64,000 nt of DNA, taken from positions 1 to 64,000 of the forward strand of contig NGBS01001189.1 of the NCBI GenBank assembly GCA_002245135.1. Reading direction: 5' to 3'. Made by a program: the position numbers and the translations under genes. Below are positions 9,996-23,135 of this stretch, in pieces (position 1 is the stretch's first letter; every line of letters starts with the position of its first letter). The notes below the pieces were generated by a model. It searched no databases. It was not told where the DNA came from and worked only from the letters and a program-made list of their open reading frames with translations. This stretch comes from Proteromonas lacertae (taxonomy: Eukaryota > Sar > Bigyra > Opalinata > Proteromonadidae).

Positions 9996-10098
9996 ATTTT
10001 TTCAATCTTTAATATAAATGATATTTAAAATTTGTGTATCTATGTGTATTATTGTTTTTGTATGTTTTTTTGGTTATTTAAAGAAAATGTATAATGAA

Positions 10099-11914
10099 TT
10101 ATTTTATTAATATTTTATGACTTTTTCTTTCCTTTACTTTTTCTTCTTCTTCTTCTTCATCATCATCACATTCTCCTTCTTCCTCTTCCTTATCATCATC
10201 ACCTCCTTCTTTCACTTCATCTTTCATTTCATCTAAATGATCTACAGCATTTATTCTGTTTTGATTATCACACAATTCAAATAAATATTGATCTATCTTC
10301 TGATCACAGGATTTTAACAAATCAACTAAATCAGGAGCAAGCGCAGAATAGTTTCTTGTGAAATAACTAATGGCTGTTCCTTTTATATTTCCTCTTCCAC
10401 ATCTTCCAATTCTATGAATCTATTGATATAAAAACAATTGAAAATAATAATAAATACATATTGATCAAGATTAGAAGGAAAATCATAATTGATAATATAA
10501 TTCAAATTCTTTATATCTAATCCTCTTCCAGCTATATCTGTAGCTATTAGAATAGGAACTTTACCACATTTAAAATTCTGTAATGCTAAATCTCTTTCTG
10601 TAAAAAACAAGAATTAAAATAAACTGCAATATAAATAGATTATCTAAAAAATGATATTTCTGTGTCATTTTACTATGTAAAACAGCTGATTCAATATTAT
10701 CTATTAATTTCTTCTTATCACTCTTTGTTGGAAATTGTGAATCAGAATTAAAACGACTATTCTTTCTTGGTAAACAATTCTCTTTTAGAAACTTTGTTAA
10801 GAAATGCATTTTCTTTATTTGATTCACTATAATCAGTATAATACTCTTTTGTCTTTTATCTTTTTCATCTTCTCGTAATTTCTAACACAAATAGTTGAAA
10901 TAACAATACTTCAAGGAATTTAATTAATTTTCTTGGCTTCTTATGTTCTGCACATACTTGTACAATTTGTTCTACATTTCTATTAATATCATATTTATTC
11001 TGTTTTACTGAAACTGATATTGCATTTTTTATATATTTATTCTTTATTTCTTCATCCTATTTTTATATATAAATCAAATAACAACATACAATTCCACTTA
11101 ATGTTGCACTAAATAACCCTATTTGAGCATCAGATGATAATAATGATAAGATTAATAATATCTGTTCTTTAAAACCCATTTACATCTATAAATTAAAGAA
11201 AAAATAGAGAAAATAAAAAGAAATAAAAAAAAAGATATATCCAACATCTTATCAGCTTCATCTAAAACACAATAATTGATTTCATCCATTTTAATCTTCT
11301 CTTCTTGAATCATATCACATATTCTACCAACTGTACCTATTATTATATCATATTCACTCTCTAATTCTTCTATTTGTTTTTCTCTATCTTTACCTCCACA
11401 AATTAATATACTTTTCATTGGATATATTTTTGATATTTGTCTTACTACAGTGAATATTTGAGTTGATAATTCTCTTGTAGGACTGAATACAATCGCTTTT
11501 TTTATCTTTCTAGATATTTAAATAGCTTTTGTAATATACTTATTTTTGTGTAATTCTATAAATGGTAAAAGAAATGATAATGTCTTTCCACTTCCTGTTT
11601 CAGCTTCAGCAATAACATTTTTCTGTTCTAAAAGTAACGGCCAACATTTTAATTGTATATTTCGAGGTTCTTTAAAACTAAGGACAATAATAAAACAATT
11701 TATACTTAACTTTATTGAAAAACTGCAAAAATAATTCTGGTATTTTAAATTCTTCCTTTTCCATAGAGTTTGATATTGATTGCTCAACAACTGTAGATTC
11801 TTTTCTAATTTTCTGGGGTGGATGAGTTAAACTATCATTTCCTTCTTCATACTTTCTTTTTCGTTTTTCTTTTGTGAAATCCTTGCTTTTTTCTTTTCTA
11901 TGTCTAACATTCAT
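10099..11914 (-). CDS. DEAD-box ATP-dependent RNA helicase
   Basis: Eight exons: 11914-11706, 11677-11540, 11509-11239, 11179-11090, 11056-10910, 10881-10658, 10599-10458 and 10419-10099, about 513 aa. Ordered motifs are the Q-motif region (FKEPRNIQLKCWP), motif I AETGSGKT, Ia PTREL, Ib GTVGR, II DEAD, III SAT, V ATDIAGRGLDI and VI HRIGRCGRG. The N terminus is basic and the C terminus has a Glu/Asp tail followed by a Lys/Arg tail. It resembles the Dbp2/Dbp3/DDX5-type core and probably acts in ribosome biogenesis or mRNA metabolism; the exact orthologue is not assigned. Five introns are GT-AG, 28-38 nt. Two others, 11238-11180 (AT-AA) and 10657-10600 (AT-AC), start ATATC and are 58-59 nt. Only with those ends does the protein read DKMLD-MGFKEQ and MTQ-KERDLAL, as the family predicts. 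Confidence 0.92.
10600..10657 (-). other. AT-AC (U12-like) intron in the DEAD-box gene
   Basis: Starts ATATCATTTTTT and ends TTTTTTAC, 58 nt. No GT donor allows an in-frame join here. Using AT-AC yields a Lys codon across the junction and the family-typical KERDLAL. A weak branch-like TATTTTAAT lies about 13 nt before the 3' end. Confidence 0.72.
11180..11238 (-). other. AT-AA (U12-like) intron in the DEAD-box gene
   Basis: Starts ATATCTTTTTTT and ends GATGTAA, 59 nt. The branch-like TTCTTTAAT (8 of 9 with TTCCTTRAY) lies 13 nt before the 3' end. The upstream ATAG is too close to the branch site and out of frame. Joining here gives the conserved DKMLD-MGF. Confidence 0.72.
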
Positions 11915-12122
11915 AGAAATGGCATAAATACTTCTCTTGCCTGTATTTATTATCCATTTTTGTAATATAATTGATGAAATGATTACAATATGTAAATAAA
12001 AATGGTTAATATATCTCTAGATGATGAGAAAAACAAGAAATGATTCTATTAAAGCTTGATTCTGTTTGAAACTTTACTCACTATATTTTTAATAATATTG
12101 AAACAAACACATATAAAAAGAG

Positions 12123-15100
12123 TTAAGAATTAATATTTGTGTTATAACTCTCAATAACTTCAGGAGGTTCAAGTCCTCTGCAAACCTTAACAAAGTCATT
12201 ACAAACTAAGTCAAATTTTCTCTTTTCATTCAATCTCCTATTGAAACAATAATTAATAGTAATAACATACAAAAACAGTGTATTCAATAGAATTTCACTC
12301 TGATAACTATTCAATCTAAACTCATTCATAGATGTAGCAAATATATTCATCAAAATAGGTTTAGATTCTTCAGTAAATGTTTGTAGAATATGTGAAAAGA
12401 GAGTAATATAACTATTAGTCATAATAGAAACTGAATCACTAGCTAATGCTTTAATAGTATTTACTAAAATAGGATTTAAACTATTTCTCATCAAATCAGT
12501 TAAACCGACTTTATAATCAACCATTATTGGTTTATCTAACTGTTGGATTAACGTTGTAATGAATTTAACTACACTTCTAGCTGTTTCAATTTCTGATTTA
12601 TTCATATATAATATTGAGCATTGAAATAACATTGGAAAGGCTGAGCATGTAATTAATGATATTGGTTCAAATATAATGTGAATATGAAGTAACTATAAAG
12701 TATAAAATAAGGTTAAAAAACAACATACTGAAAATAGGGATTGTAAGATATCTGGATGAATATCACTTCTCTTATTTACGATATTATTGGTTAATGATAT
12801 ATAGATAATATCTGCACTATCAGTAATGAGTTTAATAATATTCATATCTTTAGTTGTTGTTTGTAATAAGTTCTGAATTAAATTCATCTTGGAGGAAGTG
12901 ATAAGAATCTCATTTGTTTCTACATTTCTATTTAATATCAATTTTTCAATCTATTTATTATATATTAATATAATAATATATATATATATATATATATACA
13001 ATAACTGGTAAATTAACATAAACAAACTGATTCTCATTCAATGTCAAATCAGATATAAAGCTACAAATAGAATCCATTATTTCTTCATTGTATTTGTTAT
13101 TATCAACAATAACAACAATACAATTCCATATTAACTGCAATATCTCATTTAAAGGATTAATCAGCTTTGATGTGAATTTAATAAACTGAAATAATGATCG
13201 AATATACTCAAAGTATAGTGATATTTGTTTGGATATTTCATTGGATTGGTTAAAATTACCAACTAATGATTCTATATTCTGAATAATTGGGTTAATGAAT
13301 AGTAATATTCTATCTTTAGCTTGATTTGCATCGAGTGTTATTAATCTGGATATGCCTGAATAAATGCTCTTTATACATTCACTATTAATACTAGTCGTAT
13401 ATATGTATTGCTATAATATCATAGATTATATATATATACCAATATAAATCGTAATAAATCATTTAGATATGGAACTAATATGGATTTCCAGTTCATTAAT
13501 ATTTTACCAATATTTTGGCTAATTGATTCTTCATCAACAATGAGATTTTCAAATAAATATTTAATAATAGAAATATAATCAGTAGAAAATGAATTATTAT
13601 TATTTGTTGTGAATATAAATGAATATTTTGACAAGAATTCACAATAAGTTTTGATTAAATATTTCTCATTTTTATAAAAAGGTAATGAGAATAGTGTATA
13701 TAACTTACTTATAATTATCATTGAATTTGGTATATTATAAAGAGTATTCTATACATAATAAGATAATATAAATAGAGTAATAAATATACTGTCTGTAATT
13801 TATCTTTATTTAAATATCTTTGAAATTCACTACTAATTCCATTTATACAATATAATATAGCTTCATGACATATCCAATCATTTTGATTCTCATCAAATAT
13901 CTTTATACAAATATCGAAATAATGTTGGAATAAATTATTATATACTGTAACAAGTGTATCTTTACAATTCGGTGTAGCTGTTCTATAAAATGAATTTGTC
14001 CCTATTCGATAATAATATATATATATTCAATTATATTGTAATACTATTATCTAATCTACAGTGCTTTATTATAATTGGCAATAGTGTTGAAAACAATGGA
14101 ATTCCATATTCTACACATCTTTCACTCTGACTAAAATCATTAATTCTTTCCCAAAAATCAAATAATAACGATGAAATACTTCCATCATAATAATCAAAGT
14201 ATTGAACTAATAACTTCATATATTGTTGTCTTAATTCTATATTATCTTTATTATTTACATCTATTAAATAAGTGATAACAGTCTCACCACATTGTGACAA
14301 TAACATAGTTAAACTTCTTAATACATAATAATAAAAACTACTGTCAATATTATTATTGTTGTTGTTGCTAATATTCAAATTCATCCATTTATTTCCTATT
14401 TCAATTAATAGTTGTAAAACCACTGGTATATTCTCTGTTTTTAACTGATAACATTCATTTAAGACTGTATTTAATGTGTCACTACTTAATATAACTATTG
14501 ATTGATTATCTAAAGATAATGTGTGTTGATATATCTTGAATAAATCAGGATAATTTTCTAATGTCATATCTAGTTTTAACCATGATTTTAATGTGTCAAA
14601 ACATAGTTTTATTATTGATTCAGGGATATTGGGAGTGGATAAATAGAGATAGAGAAAACTAATTAGTTGAGGTATGAATGGATTTGATGATTGTGAAACT
14701 GAGGAGATATTTTTACAACCACTTTCACTGGTTGAATGCAAATCTTCAGGTAATGTCTATTTACACATAGTATATATATATATAATACTTTAATCAACAG
14801 TAAACATAATTCAATTTTTGGAATGGATGTTCCAGCGTTGTTTAACCATCCAAATACTTGTGTAAGATACGGTTGAACAGTTTCTGGTTTACTGTACACA
14901 AAAAGAGCTGATGAAAGACATAAATAATTCAATGGTTGAAATGAGAGAGTTAACCTATCATTCATAATATCATCGAATATAGAAAATAAATTTTGATGAA
15001 TCTGAGTTTTCTGATCATCATTTAAACGAAACCACTCACTTTGTTGTTTGTTGTAGAATGCTTGACATGCGTACATAACAATATTACTGTTGCTGGAGTA

Positions 15101-15274
15101 TTCTTTAACAAGTTCTATTAACACAGGCCAAATATCATCTCTAGAAATGTAAGATGTGATAGTATCTGTTGTTTCCTTTAACAATTCGGGTTTAATACCC
15201 TAGAAAATAATAATTATAAACAATACGGAATATAATAAAGTCAACGCCTGAACGAATGGTTGAAAATTCTGCAT
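12123..15274 (-). CDS. Importin-beta family transport receptor (transportin-3/importin-13-like)
   Basis: A multi-exon gene starting at ATG 15274 (MQNFQPFVQALTLLYS). A 27-nt intron (15226-15200) leads to exon 15199-14789, then a 32-nt intron to the exon beginning 14756; further short introns follow to the stop at 12123. The predicted protein is about 900 residues of helical HEAT-like repeats without low complexity. The N-terminal ALTLLYS...WPVLIELVKE, SFQPLNYLCLSSALFVY and QPYLTQVFGWLNN segments match the arrangement in TNPO3/Mtr10/IPO13 receptors, which import SR proteins and other cargo with RanGTP. Assignment to a particular receptor is not secure, because the C-terminal half is divergent. 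The small exons and AT-rich introns fragment the reading frame; not every junction was verified. Confidence 0.75.
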
Positions 15275-15416
15275 TTTAAAAGTTTTGGGGTATTTTCTAT
15301 TCGAAAATTTTGATTGATTTTGTTTTTCATATCTCATCATACAATATACATATAAGTTTAAAAGTATTAAATTTTCAAATAAAACAAAGAAATTAAGGAG
15401 AAGGAATAATAAATAA

Positions 15417-16729
15417 CTAATTGTCTTTAGGTAATTCATGAAAGGTAGGTTCTGGTGGTGAGATTGTATTTATTATAGGAGAATTGAAATGTCCAAGTGA
15501 CGATGAAGACAGTTTCATAGTATCTAAACTATTGGTGACAGATGTTCTTCCACCTTCACTTAAACTGGAATTATAAAAAGGAATCTGATCATTTATAAGT
15601 TGAGAAGAAGTGAACGAATTCATCGGGTTAGGAAAATTTTCGAGTAAAGCCAATAGAATTAATAGAAACGAAGTTTAAAATCATATAACACTCTCATAAA
15701 AGATATATTCAAATCCTCCTGGAGAATTGAATGGAATATCTACACTAGAATCTGGCTTAGGAATACTCATTGTCATATTTCTGATATTATTATCTTCATC
15801 AATCTTCTGCTGCTGTGCTTGCTGTTGTATTTGTTGCTGTTGCATTTGTTTATTCTGTTTGTTCTGTAGAGATTGATCTAAAGAAGTTGGAATTGGTAAA
15901 TCATTCATCACTGGCATTGAAGATGCTAAAGAACTATCATTAGCTATAGAAACATCATTATTTCTAGTATGTTCATCCATGAAATGATATTCTATCTCAT
16001 TTTCTATATTATTATGTTGTATATTGTTTACATTATTATTATCTGTTGTATTACTATTACTAATATCACTACTATTAGAGGTATTGGTAGTAGAAGGTTT
16101 ATAATTAATTATATTATTATCATCATCATAATCGTAGTTTGTAATTGCTCTAGTTCCATGGTACTTCTTTGCAGCTATATCATATGCACGTGCTGCTGCT
16201 TCTTCTGATGTAAATGAACCTAAGTACTTCTTATGACCATTGTGTTGGATTTGTGCATTCCATTTACCAGCTCGTGAATATACTCCACGAAAATCTGATG
16301 TGTATGATTTGCCTTTACTACCTTTATCTTTTGGCTGACTACTTTTGGCTGACTCATTATCGAATTTCATTCTTTTAGTTTTCCCTATATAGAAAATTAG
16401 TATTTCTTAAACAACAGGTGATTTATAAATATATGAATACTCTCCAATAGATCTGAATACGATGGGACACGAGCTATTTTTCGGAATTCTACTGTTTCAT
16501 TATTCTCTATTAACAATTAATTCCAATCAATACTTTCCTGACACTCTGGACAAGCCCATAGATCTTTTGGAATTTCTTCAAGCGGAGGGTTGAGACAATT
16601 TAGATGATATACATACTTACAATAGTCGCAACACAATAATTCCCCTGTAAGACCACATATATGACATATGTAATCGTATTTCCCTTTGAATAGAGTGAGA
16701 CCAGGATATGGATTTTGAAATTCGCTCAT
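15417..16729 (-). CDS. PHD finger - AP2/ERF DNA-binding protein
   Basis: Four exons (16729-16534, 16506-16441, 16384-15707, 15643-15417) give about 388 aa. Residues about 18-65 are a PHD finger (CHICG...[17 protein letters not shown]...WACPEC, C4HC3 pattern), a chromatin reader of histone H3 tails. Residues about 110-165 are an AP2/ERF domain ([15 protein letters not shown]...[18 protein letters not shown]), a sequence-specific DNA-binding fold. The rest is Asn/Ser/Gln-rich and probably disordered. The two domains lie in separate ORFs, but the 27-nt and 56-nt GT-AG introns join them in frame. The third intron (15706-15644) is AT-AC. It is probably a transcription factor coupling histone reading with DNA binding. 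Confidence 0.82.
15644..15706 (-). other. AT-AC (U12-like) intron in the PHD-AP2 gene
   Basis: Starts ATATCTTTTATG and ends GGCTTTAC, 63 nt. No AG occurs in a usable position, so GT-AG splicing is excluded. A TTCTATTAAT branch-like sequence ends about 14 nt before the 3' splice site. The join gives FE-F-ENFPNP. Confidence 0.65.
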
Positions 16730-17196
16730 AATATTATATTAAATATATGCTTATTTTTAAAAAACAACAATGAAAAGAGCCACGTAATTAATATACAATA
16801 ATACAACTAAACAACAAAGAAATTCCGAAATGAAATAATTCGCGCCTTTTGTTCTGGCTATTTCTACTTCGCTAAATTTAAAAAGCTTTAGATGTGTATT
16901 CGCTGAGTTGATGTAGTGAGTCTGGTGAACTCATAATCTTTCTTAAAATTTTGAAAGATGCCACGATGGCGGAAGGAATTAAAGTCCATTATTTTGATGA
17001 TTTATGTACACATATCGAATTGTCTCTAGTTTGGCATGTCATATGTATATTAAGAAATTGTTAAATAAAATTTCTCGAAATTCTTTCTTTATCATGAGAA
17101 GAAGAAAAAGTTCTTCGAACTCTGTCAAGCTTTTTTGAAATATCTGCATTTTTTGTGTTTATTAGAGGTTTGATACAGATATAAAATAATTCAAAC
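16730..17196. promoter_or_regulatory. Divergent intergenic region with one small upstream ORF
   Basis: This 467-base spacer separates two divergent genes and must hold both promoters. A 32-codon ORF (16966-17064, plus strand, MAEGIKVHYFDDLC start) lies in the likely leader of the PDZ-RGS-DENN gene. It may be a regulatory upstream ORF or chance. No repeat or RNA gene was seen. Confidence 0.4.
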
Positions 17197-20100
17197 ATGC
17201 CAAACGTCGAAGAATATTATATAAACTTTAACCAAACAAATATTGGACTGAATTTATTACCAAATCGTTCAAATCGAGGAGTTTATGTCTCAAGTTTTTA
17301 CAGAGGTACAGATGGAAGTAGATTAGAAGCAGAAGCAAGTGAGCATATACAGCCGGGAGATCATGTAGTAACTGTTGCAACACATGATGTAACTAAATTA
17401 ACACTTGATGATATATCTGATATGATTAAGCAAAGTTCAAGACCGCTAACTATAAAGTTTAGAAAGAGAGTATTTCCAGTATCTCAGTTAATATCCTTCC
17501 AAAGTGTTATGAAAAAAGAAGAATATCGAAATATCTATATACAGTTCTGTAAAAGAATAGGCTTACCCACCTCAGTCCATAGAATCCAATTTTACTTAGA
17601 ATTACAGCAATTCAAAGATCTACCAGAGTCAGACCAACCAATACAAGCTTCATTACTAATAGATAAATATTTAAAGCCCAATGCAGATTATGATTTAGGT
17701 ATAAAAACCGCATTTAACACAATTATTGAAGAAGACTCAGAAGAAGGTGAAAAAGGAACAGTTAAAAAGGTAGAAAATCCAATTCAAGACTTATTGTGGA
17801 CAGAAGGAGTAACATTAAAGGCATTACAAAATGAATCTTTTGGATTCTTCATTCTAAGTGAAGAATATAAAGAATTGAGATTATCATTTGATAAAGTGAT
17901 TGATTCACCTGTTTATACAAGCTATATGTTATTAGATCAAATAGAAAAAGGAAATGACCCAATACCAGTTTCATTATACAACGAAGTGAATATATTTATA
18001 TTAAAAGAAGAAAAAGATGGTGATTCAAACAGCAATGAAACTCATAATCAAGGATATGAGATATATAGGAAATATTTAGAAGAAGGATCAACATTTAATT
18101 GTAAATGTTTAGAGAATGAAGATTACTCCAATAACAGTAATAATAAGAAAGTATTATCAGAATTAACACAATATTATATATTACAAAGTGCTAGTACAAT
18201 TGATAAAGATCAATGTTTATCATTATATAAGCAATTATTGGATGTATTGAAGATTTATATCTATGATTTTATATGGGCTGATTTTACAGATAGTATGATG
18301 TTTGAAAGATTATGTAAGGACTTGAGTATTTATTAAAATCATTATTATTATGTTATAGATATAATCTGTATTGATAATTATGACGATTATTTCCAAGATT
18401 ATTCAACCAAGAATGGAGTTATAACATATGAAAAACATAAGGATACTTATGTAGATATTATCAATAGAAATATTCAGAATAATCAACAAGCGAATCAGAA
18501 TGGAGATGTCGGTTCATCAACAGCCAATAATAATAAAGATAATAATATAACGAAGAGAACATCTACTCCTGAGAGACCAAGGTCATTATTCTCAATATTT
18601 GGATTTGGCAGTATATATATTATATTATTATTAATAGAATCACAATCAAAAGCATCTGTAAGTAGTGTAAGTAGTATATTTATGAATTATTATTATTATT
18701 ATTATAGAAACAACCACACCAGCACCTTCTACAACTTCATCTATAAGAGTGGTATATATATATATTATGTTATTTAGAGTGATGATTCACCAGTTCCAAT
18801 TGACAATGGAATAATTGATTATATATCTGTTCCAGAAATATATAAAATATATAAACCAAATGCTACTAAACCTGTTGATTTATTAACCACTATTCCATTT
18901 CAAATATATCAAGTAGTATATTATACCATAGTAGATTCTAAATTCACTGTGATGTATGATGAAAAACAGCGTATTATATATATATATAGTTTTTATATTG
19001 TTGATAATATATATATAGCTACTACATTACCCATTGGTTCAAAAGCCATCTACAATTATATTAATAACAATCCAACCTCTGAAGTATCAATTATACCATT
19101 CATTATTGATGATAATATATTGAAATGGACTTGTATGGCTATTGTACATAATATATATGAAGAAGAAGAAGTATAAATATATTATTTTAATATATATATA
19201 TAATAGGAAAATAAGTCAATTATTCCTACTAGAACCATCTGATAATAACATTAACACAACTTCATTATTATTAAGACCACATAAAACACATGTTATAGGT
19301 ATAATCTCCAATATTCCATCTTATCCACAATTACATTCAACACTATCAACATTCTATCAAAAGAACTCATCCATATTATTTGATAATAATAATAATAATA
19401 TGAAGAAGATATTGGATGATTTATTACACTATGATTTACAATACATACCATTCCCATTATCAAATGGAAGTATATATATATCATTATATATAAATATATA
19501 GTTCCATATTTAAGATGTCCACTTACATATCTATTTTCTCATGTTTCAATTGATACAATTATTGATTCTTATATATCACTTATCACTGAGACTAATTTGA
19601 TCTATATAAGTGGCAAATACACTAGTTTATGCTATGTGTTAGAAGGGTTAATCTCTTTGATATATCCATTGAAATGGAATCATATATATTATAGTGTAGC
19701 TACTACTAAGATTGTTGATAATTTGTTGTTTACTAATGTTTATTCGAAAATTCCATATTTGATTGGAATTATACCAAATAATTCTGAGTATATTAATTAT
19801 TTTTGCTATTTTTTTATATTTAAATAGAAAAGAAAAGAAGTTATTAGAATTACCATGTAATATTGTCAATTTACATACAATGCAAAATAATTTTAAATTA
19901 TTAAAGTATGAAAAGAAGAGAGAATTAAAAACAAAAATATATATCATTTTATTATTATTATTATTACTGTTTTTATAACAGTTAGTTTTATTTTAACTTA
20001 AATGTAATGAATGTATTATATCCATCTCATCATTCAGCTGATACATTTCACCCTCAAAAGACAGATTGGACTAATTTCCCAACCAATGAAATCTTATCTA

Positions 20101-20294
20101 TTTTCTATGAATTTACTCTCTCATTCATTGATAAACCTCAATACTATTCATATGTAATAGTGAATAAAAATGAGAAGAGATATTTCATATTTGATAAATC
20201 AAAGTTTATTAAGAATAATATTCACTCTACAGAACTAGAAGTTAAGATATCTAAGACTACCACATTTCAAAATTATATTTGCGATTCATTATAA
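17197..20294 (+). CDS. PDZ - RGS-like - DENN domain protein
   Basis: Starts at ATG 17197. Residues about 5-92 form a PDZ-like domain (GLNLLPNRSNRGVYVSSF...IQPGDHVVTV). About 100-375 hold RGS-like helical segments (LISFQSVMKKEEYRNIYIQF...; ending CLSLYKQLLDVLKIYIYDF), suggesting G-protein alpha regulation. After a Ser/Asn linker, a DENN module follows: uDENN-like ISVPEIYKIYKP, cDENN LISLIYPLKWNHIYYSVATT with KIPYLIGI, and a dDENN-like end NEILSIFYEFTLSFI. DENN domains are Rab guanine-nucleotide exchange factors. Introns are mostly 26-50 nt GT-AG (first at 18326-18358); the last, 19941-20007, is AT-AA. One junction near 19176-19205 could not be resolved in frame. The protein may couple heterotrimeric G-protein signals to Rab activation. 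Confidence 0.75.
19941..20007 (+). other. AT-AA (U12-like) intron in the PDZ-RGS-DENN gene
   Basis: Starts ATATCATTTTATT and ends AAATGTAA, 67 nt. A TATTTTAAC branch-like site ends 10 nt before the 3' end. The exon upstream has no GT donor in range, and an in-frame TAG at 19983-19985 excludes readthrough. The phase-1 join leads into NVLYPSHHSAD. Confidence 0.6.
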
Positions 20295-20404
20295 CAATTT
20301 AAAAATATATATAACTAATGTTATGTTTTTTTCTTGTTTTAAATAAACACAATGTTATTTTAAATAGCTAATATTTTATTAATTTGTTTAAATAAATAGA
20401 CAAA

Positions 20405-20747
20405 TTAGAGATTTGGATCTTTAAAGTCGTCTATTTGAACTAATCGTGGATTTTTAAAGTCTTTATAAATTGAAATAGCAGCTGCTGTAAGAAAACATAC
20501 TATCATTATAGCAGATATGACATTAAACCAAAATGAGTCATTAATTGGTTGTAGTTCATTATTATAAATTGAATTGGTAGGACCAACAGTTTGTGTTTTT
20601 AAATTTTTCTATACAAAATAATAATATTAGCTATACAGTATTATTTAGTAAATTGGAATTATTTACTGCTATTTTGCTATCTTCTGCATTTTGACATGCT
20701 CCATAAGATAGCAGAATAACCAAAAACACCAAGTAGTGGTTTAGCAT
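20405..20747 (-). CDS. Small type I membrane protein (104 aa), unknown function
   Basis: Two exons: 20747-20637 and 20608-20405, separated by a 28-nt GT-AG intron. The N terminus is a signal peptide (MLNHYLVFLVILLSYGACQ). A short luminal part of about 50 residues contains N-glycosylation sequons (NNS, NNT). A single membrane helix (WFNVISAIMIVCFLTAAAIS) precedes a roughly 20-residue cytosolic tail ending FKDPNL. It is predicted for the secretory pathway or cell surface. I recognise no family. It lies in the spacer between the DENN and BTB genes. Confidence 0.65.
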
Positions 20748-20813
20748 GAAAGAAAATATGTTCTTAAAAATAGATTCGTTTTAACTGATTTTCTTTTGTT
20801 TATTTCTAGTCAT

Positions 20814-23089
20814 ATGAGTGAAATTCAGAATGAAATACCGCCTGAAGGGTATTTATATGCATTTAGTTTTAATAGTTTGTGTAAATTATTGGTTGACAAA
20901 GGATATGATGATTTAACTGTTGTAGTTGAAGGATTTGAAATAAGATCAATAAAGTCTCTTTTGTGTGGAAGAAATAAAGTTTTGCATGAATTGGTGAAAG
21001 ATGAATCTTTTCCTGGAATTCTTGAATTATGTGAAAATGTTACAATTAATGGATTTCATGAGTTAGAAAAATATTATAGTGGTGGTAAAATAATACTTAC
21101 TGATAAGAATATAATGGACATACTCTCAATTTGTTTATTTTACAACGAAATGTCTTTATTTAATAAATGTAAGTCTTATGTAATTGATCATTTTAATGAT
21201 ACTATTATGAGTAAAATACTTGATTACCTTCCAGTCTTATCATCCAATCAATTAATTGAATTAAAAGATTTAACTTCCTCTTATTTGAACTTTAATTCTT
21301 ACAAGTTATTAGTAGATGATATAATAGCGGAATTATCAGTAACTGCATTAGAATACATACTTGACAATCAGTATTTAATTATCCCAAATGAAACATATTT
21401 GTTAATACAGTTATTTAAATATTATGATCATTATAAGAAATCCATAAAAAATGATAATATAATGAATGATGATAAAGATTTTGACAATAAATTTCAAGAA
21501 TTATTAAGATATGTAAATGTGAATAACATTGATTATTATTCAATATCATTAGATCATTTACAATTATTGAATTTAACTGATATAAAAACTCATCCAAAAT
21601 ATAACAACTGTTTGAGATTATATAGTAAAGTTTTAACTCAAATACAATGTGAATATTTTCAGCAAATGTTAGTCGATTATTACCAAAAAGACGAAGAAGT
21701 AATAATAACAATAGATAGTATATATATAAAGTGAATATTTTTAATACTAGAGAAATATACATCTATTTTAAAAGATCATAATATAGATGATGATATAACA
21801 ATGATATTGTTAAGTAATGAAATTAGATTAATAATTATCACATTAATTCTGATTATAGATATGAAATTGAATGACAAATCAAACAATCCATTTTATGAGA
21901 ATTTCCAGGAAATATTAAAACAATCCAATTTGGCAATAACATTATTATCGGAATACAGAAATAGAAAAGATGATTTTACATACAAATCTATTTCAAAATG
22001 CTTAATAGTCTTTTTAAACGAATGTATATAATATATATATATATACATCTATCATCTATTATAATTTTGAAATAGACAATTCTATTAACTTCATTTATTC
22101 ATTGTTTGGTTTAGAAGTTATTATTGATGTAATTACATATAAATCAATTATTCCAAAATCAGATTTTCAAATGTTGGTTGAATATATAAGAATGTTGCCT
22201 CAATCTATAGAGGATAAGACATTAATACAAAGTAGGATCAAAAGTGTTGATTTAAAAGCAAAACTATGTAATCATCCTCTAACTTATTTTAACTATCCAT
22301 CAACCGCTTTTGATTATTATATTTATGAGAATATATATCTTGAACCAAATTATGATAGTTCAAATTGTCTTTTTGAAATACAACCTAGTATATATATAAT
22401 TTTAAATTTCATATTTATTAGATTTACCAAAAGGAATTACAATAAATCAGAATAATGGAATTATCAAAGGTTTTTCAAGAATATATTGTGGTAAACAAAT
22501 ATATACTGTCACTTGCAGAAACTTGTGTGATATGAATGTAATTTCTTTTTATTTTGTTTTAAGTATTAATCTACCAAGTAATAGATATCATTTTGTTGCT
22601 GAGAATAAAGACAGAAACATTGATTTGAATAACAATGATATGAAAATCATTCATAGAAATGAAAAGAGCAATGCTCACTGTTATATGAATGTAGAGATGA
22701 AAAGTGGGATTTATAGAATAAGACTTTTATTCAAATCTAACAATTCAATTAATAAGAGTGATTTTATATTTGGTGGGACAAGATGTAATTGTAAATCAGG
22801 TTTAGATCTGTATAATGATATAACAAGTTGTTGTATTAGCATTCATGGAAAAGGTTATACTCTTTATGGGGGCAATGGCATAAAATATGAGAATAGTGAA
22901 GAGAGAATTATAGAGAATAAGGAAATCTATGAATTCATATTTAATATGAACATTGGAACATTTAGTGTGAAATTTCATGATGATGAAGAAATTGTACTGT
23001 TTGAAGGTATTTCTTCACCTTTAAAGCCATTTGTTATGTTTTGGAATATAAATCAATCATTAGAAATTACTTCAATTAGAATAGAATAA
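20814..23089 (+). CDS. BTB/POZ-like protein with a C-terminal SPRY-like region
   Basis: Starts at ATG 20814 (MSEIQNEIPPEG). Residues about 20-120 resemble a BTB domain (LLVDKGYDDLTVVVEGFEIRS..., with HELEKYYSGGKIILTDKNI) followed by a BACK-like helical region. At least three short GT-AG introns (from 21730, 22023 and 22390) join further exons. The later part has an Ig-like or putative-Ig motif (LPKGITINQNNGIIKG). The end, a beta-rich domain with SPRY-like features (FIFGGTRCNCKSG, SPLKPFVMFWNI), stops at 23089. Such proteins often act as substrate adaptors for cullin-3 ubiquitin ligases; that role is an inference. Exon joins after 22500 are uncertain. Confidence 0.65.
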
Positions 23090-23135
23090 TTGTTCCAAAT
23101 ATAAAAACAATTATAGTCGTTATTTAATTTTTGTT

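Noticed and set aside
16966-17064. 32-codon ORF starting MAEGIKVHYFDD as an independent gene
   Set aside because: Too short and without family or second exon evidence; kept only as a possible upstream ORF in the intergenic entry.
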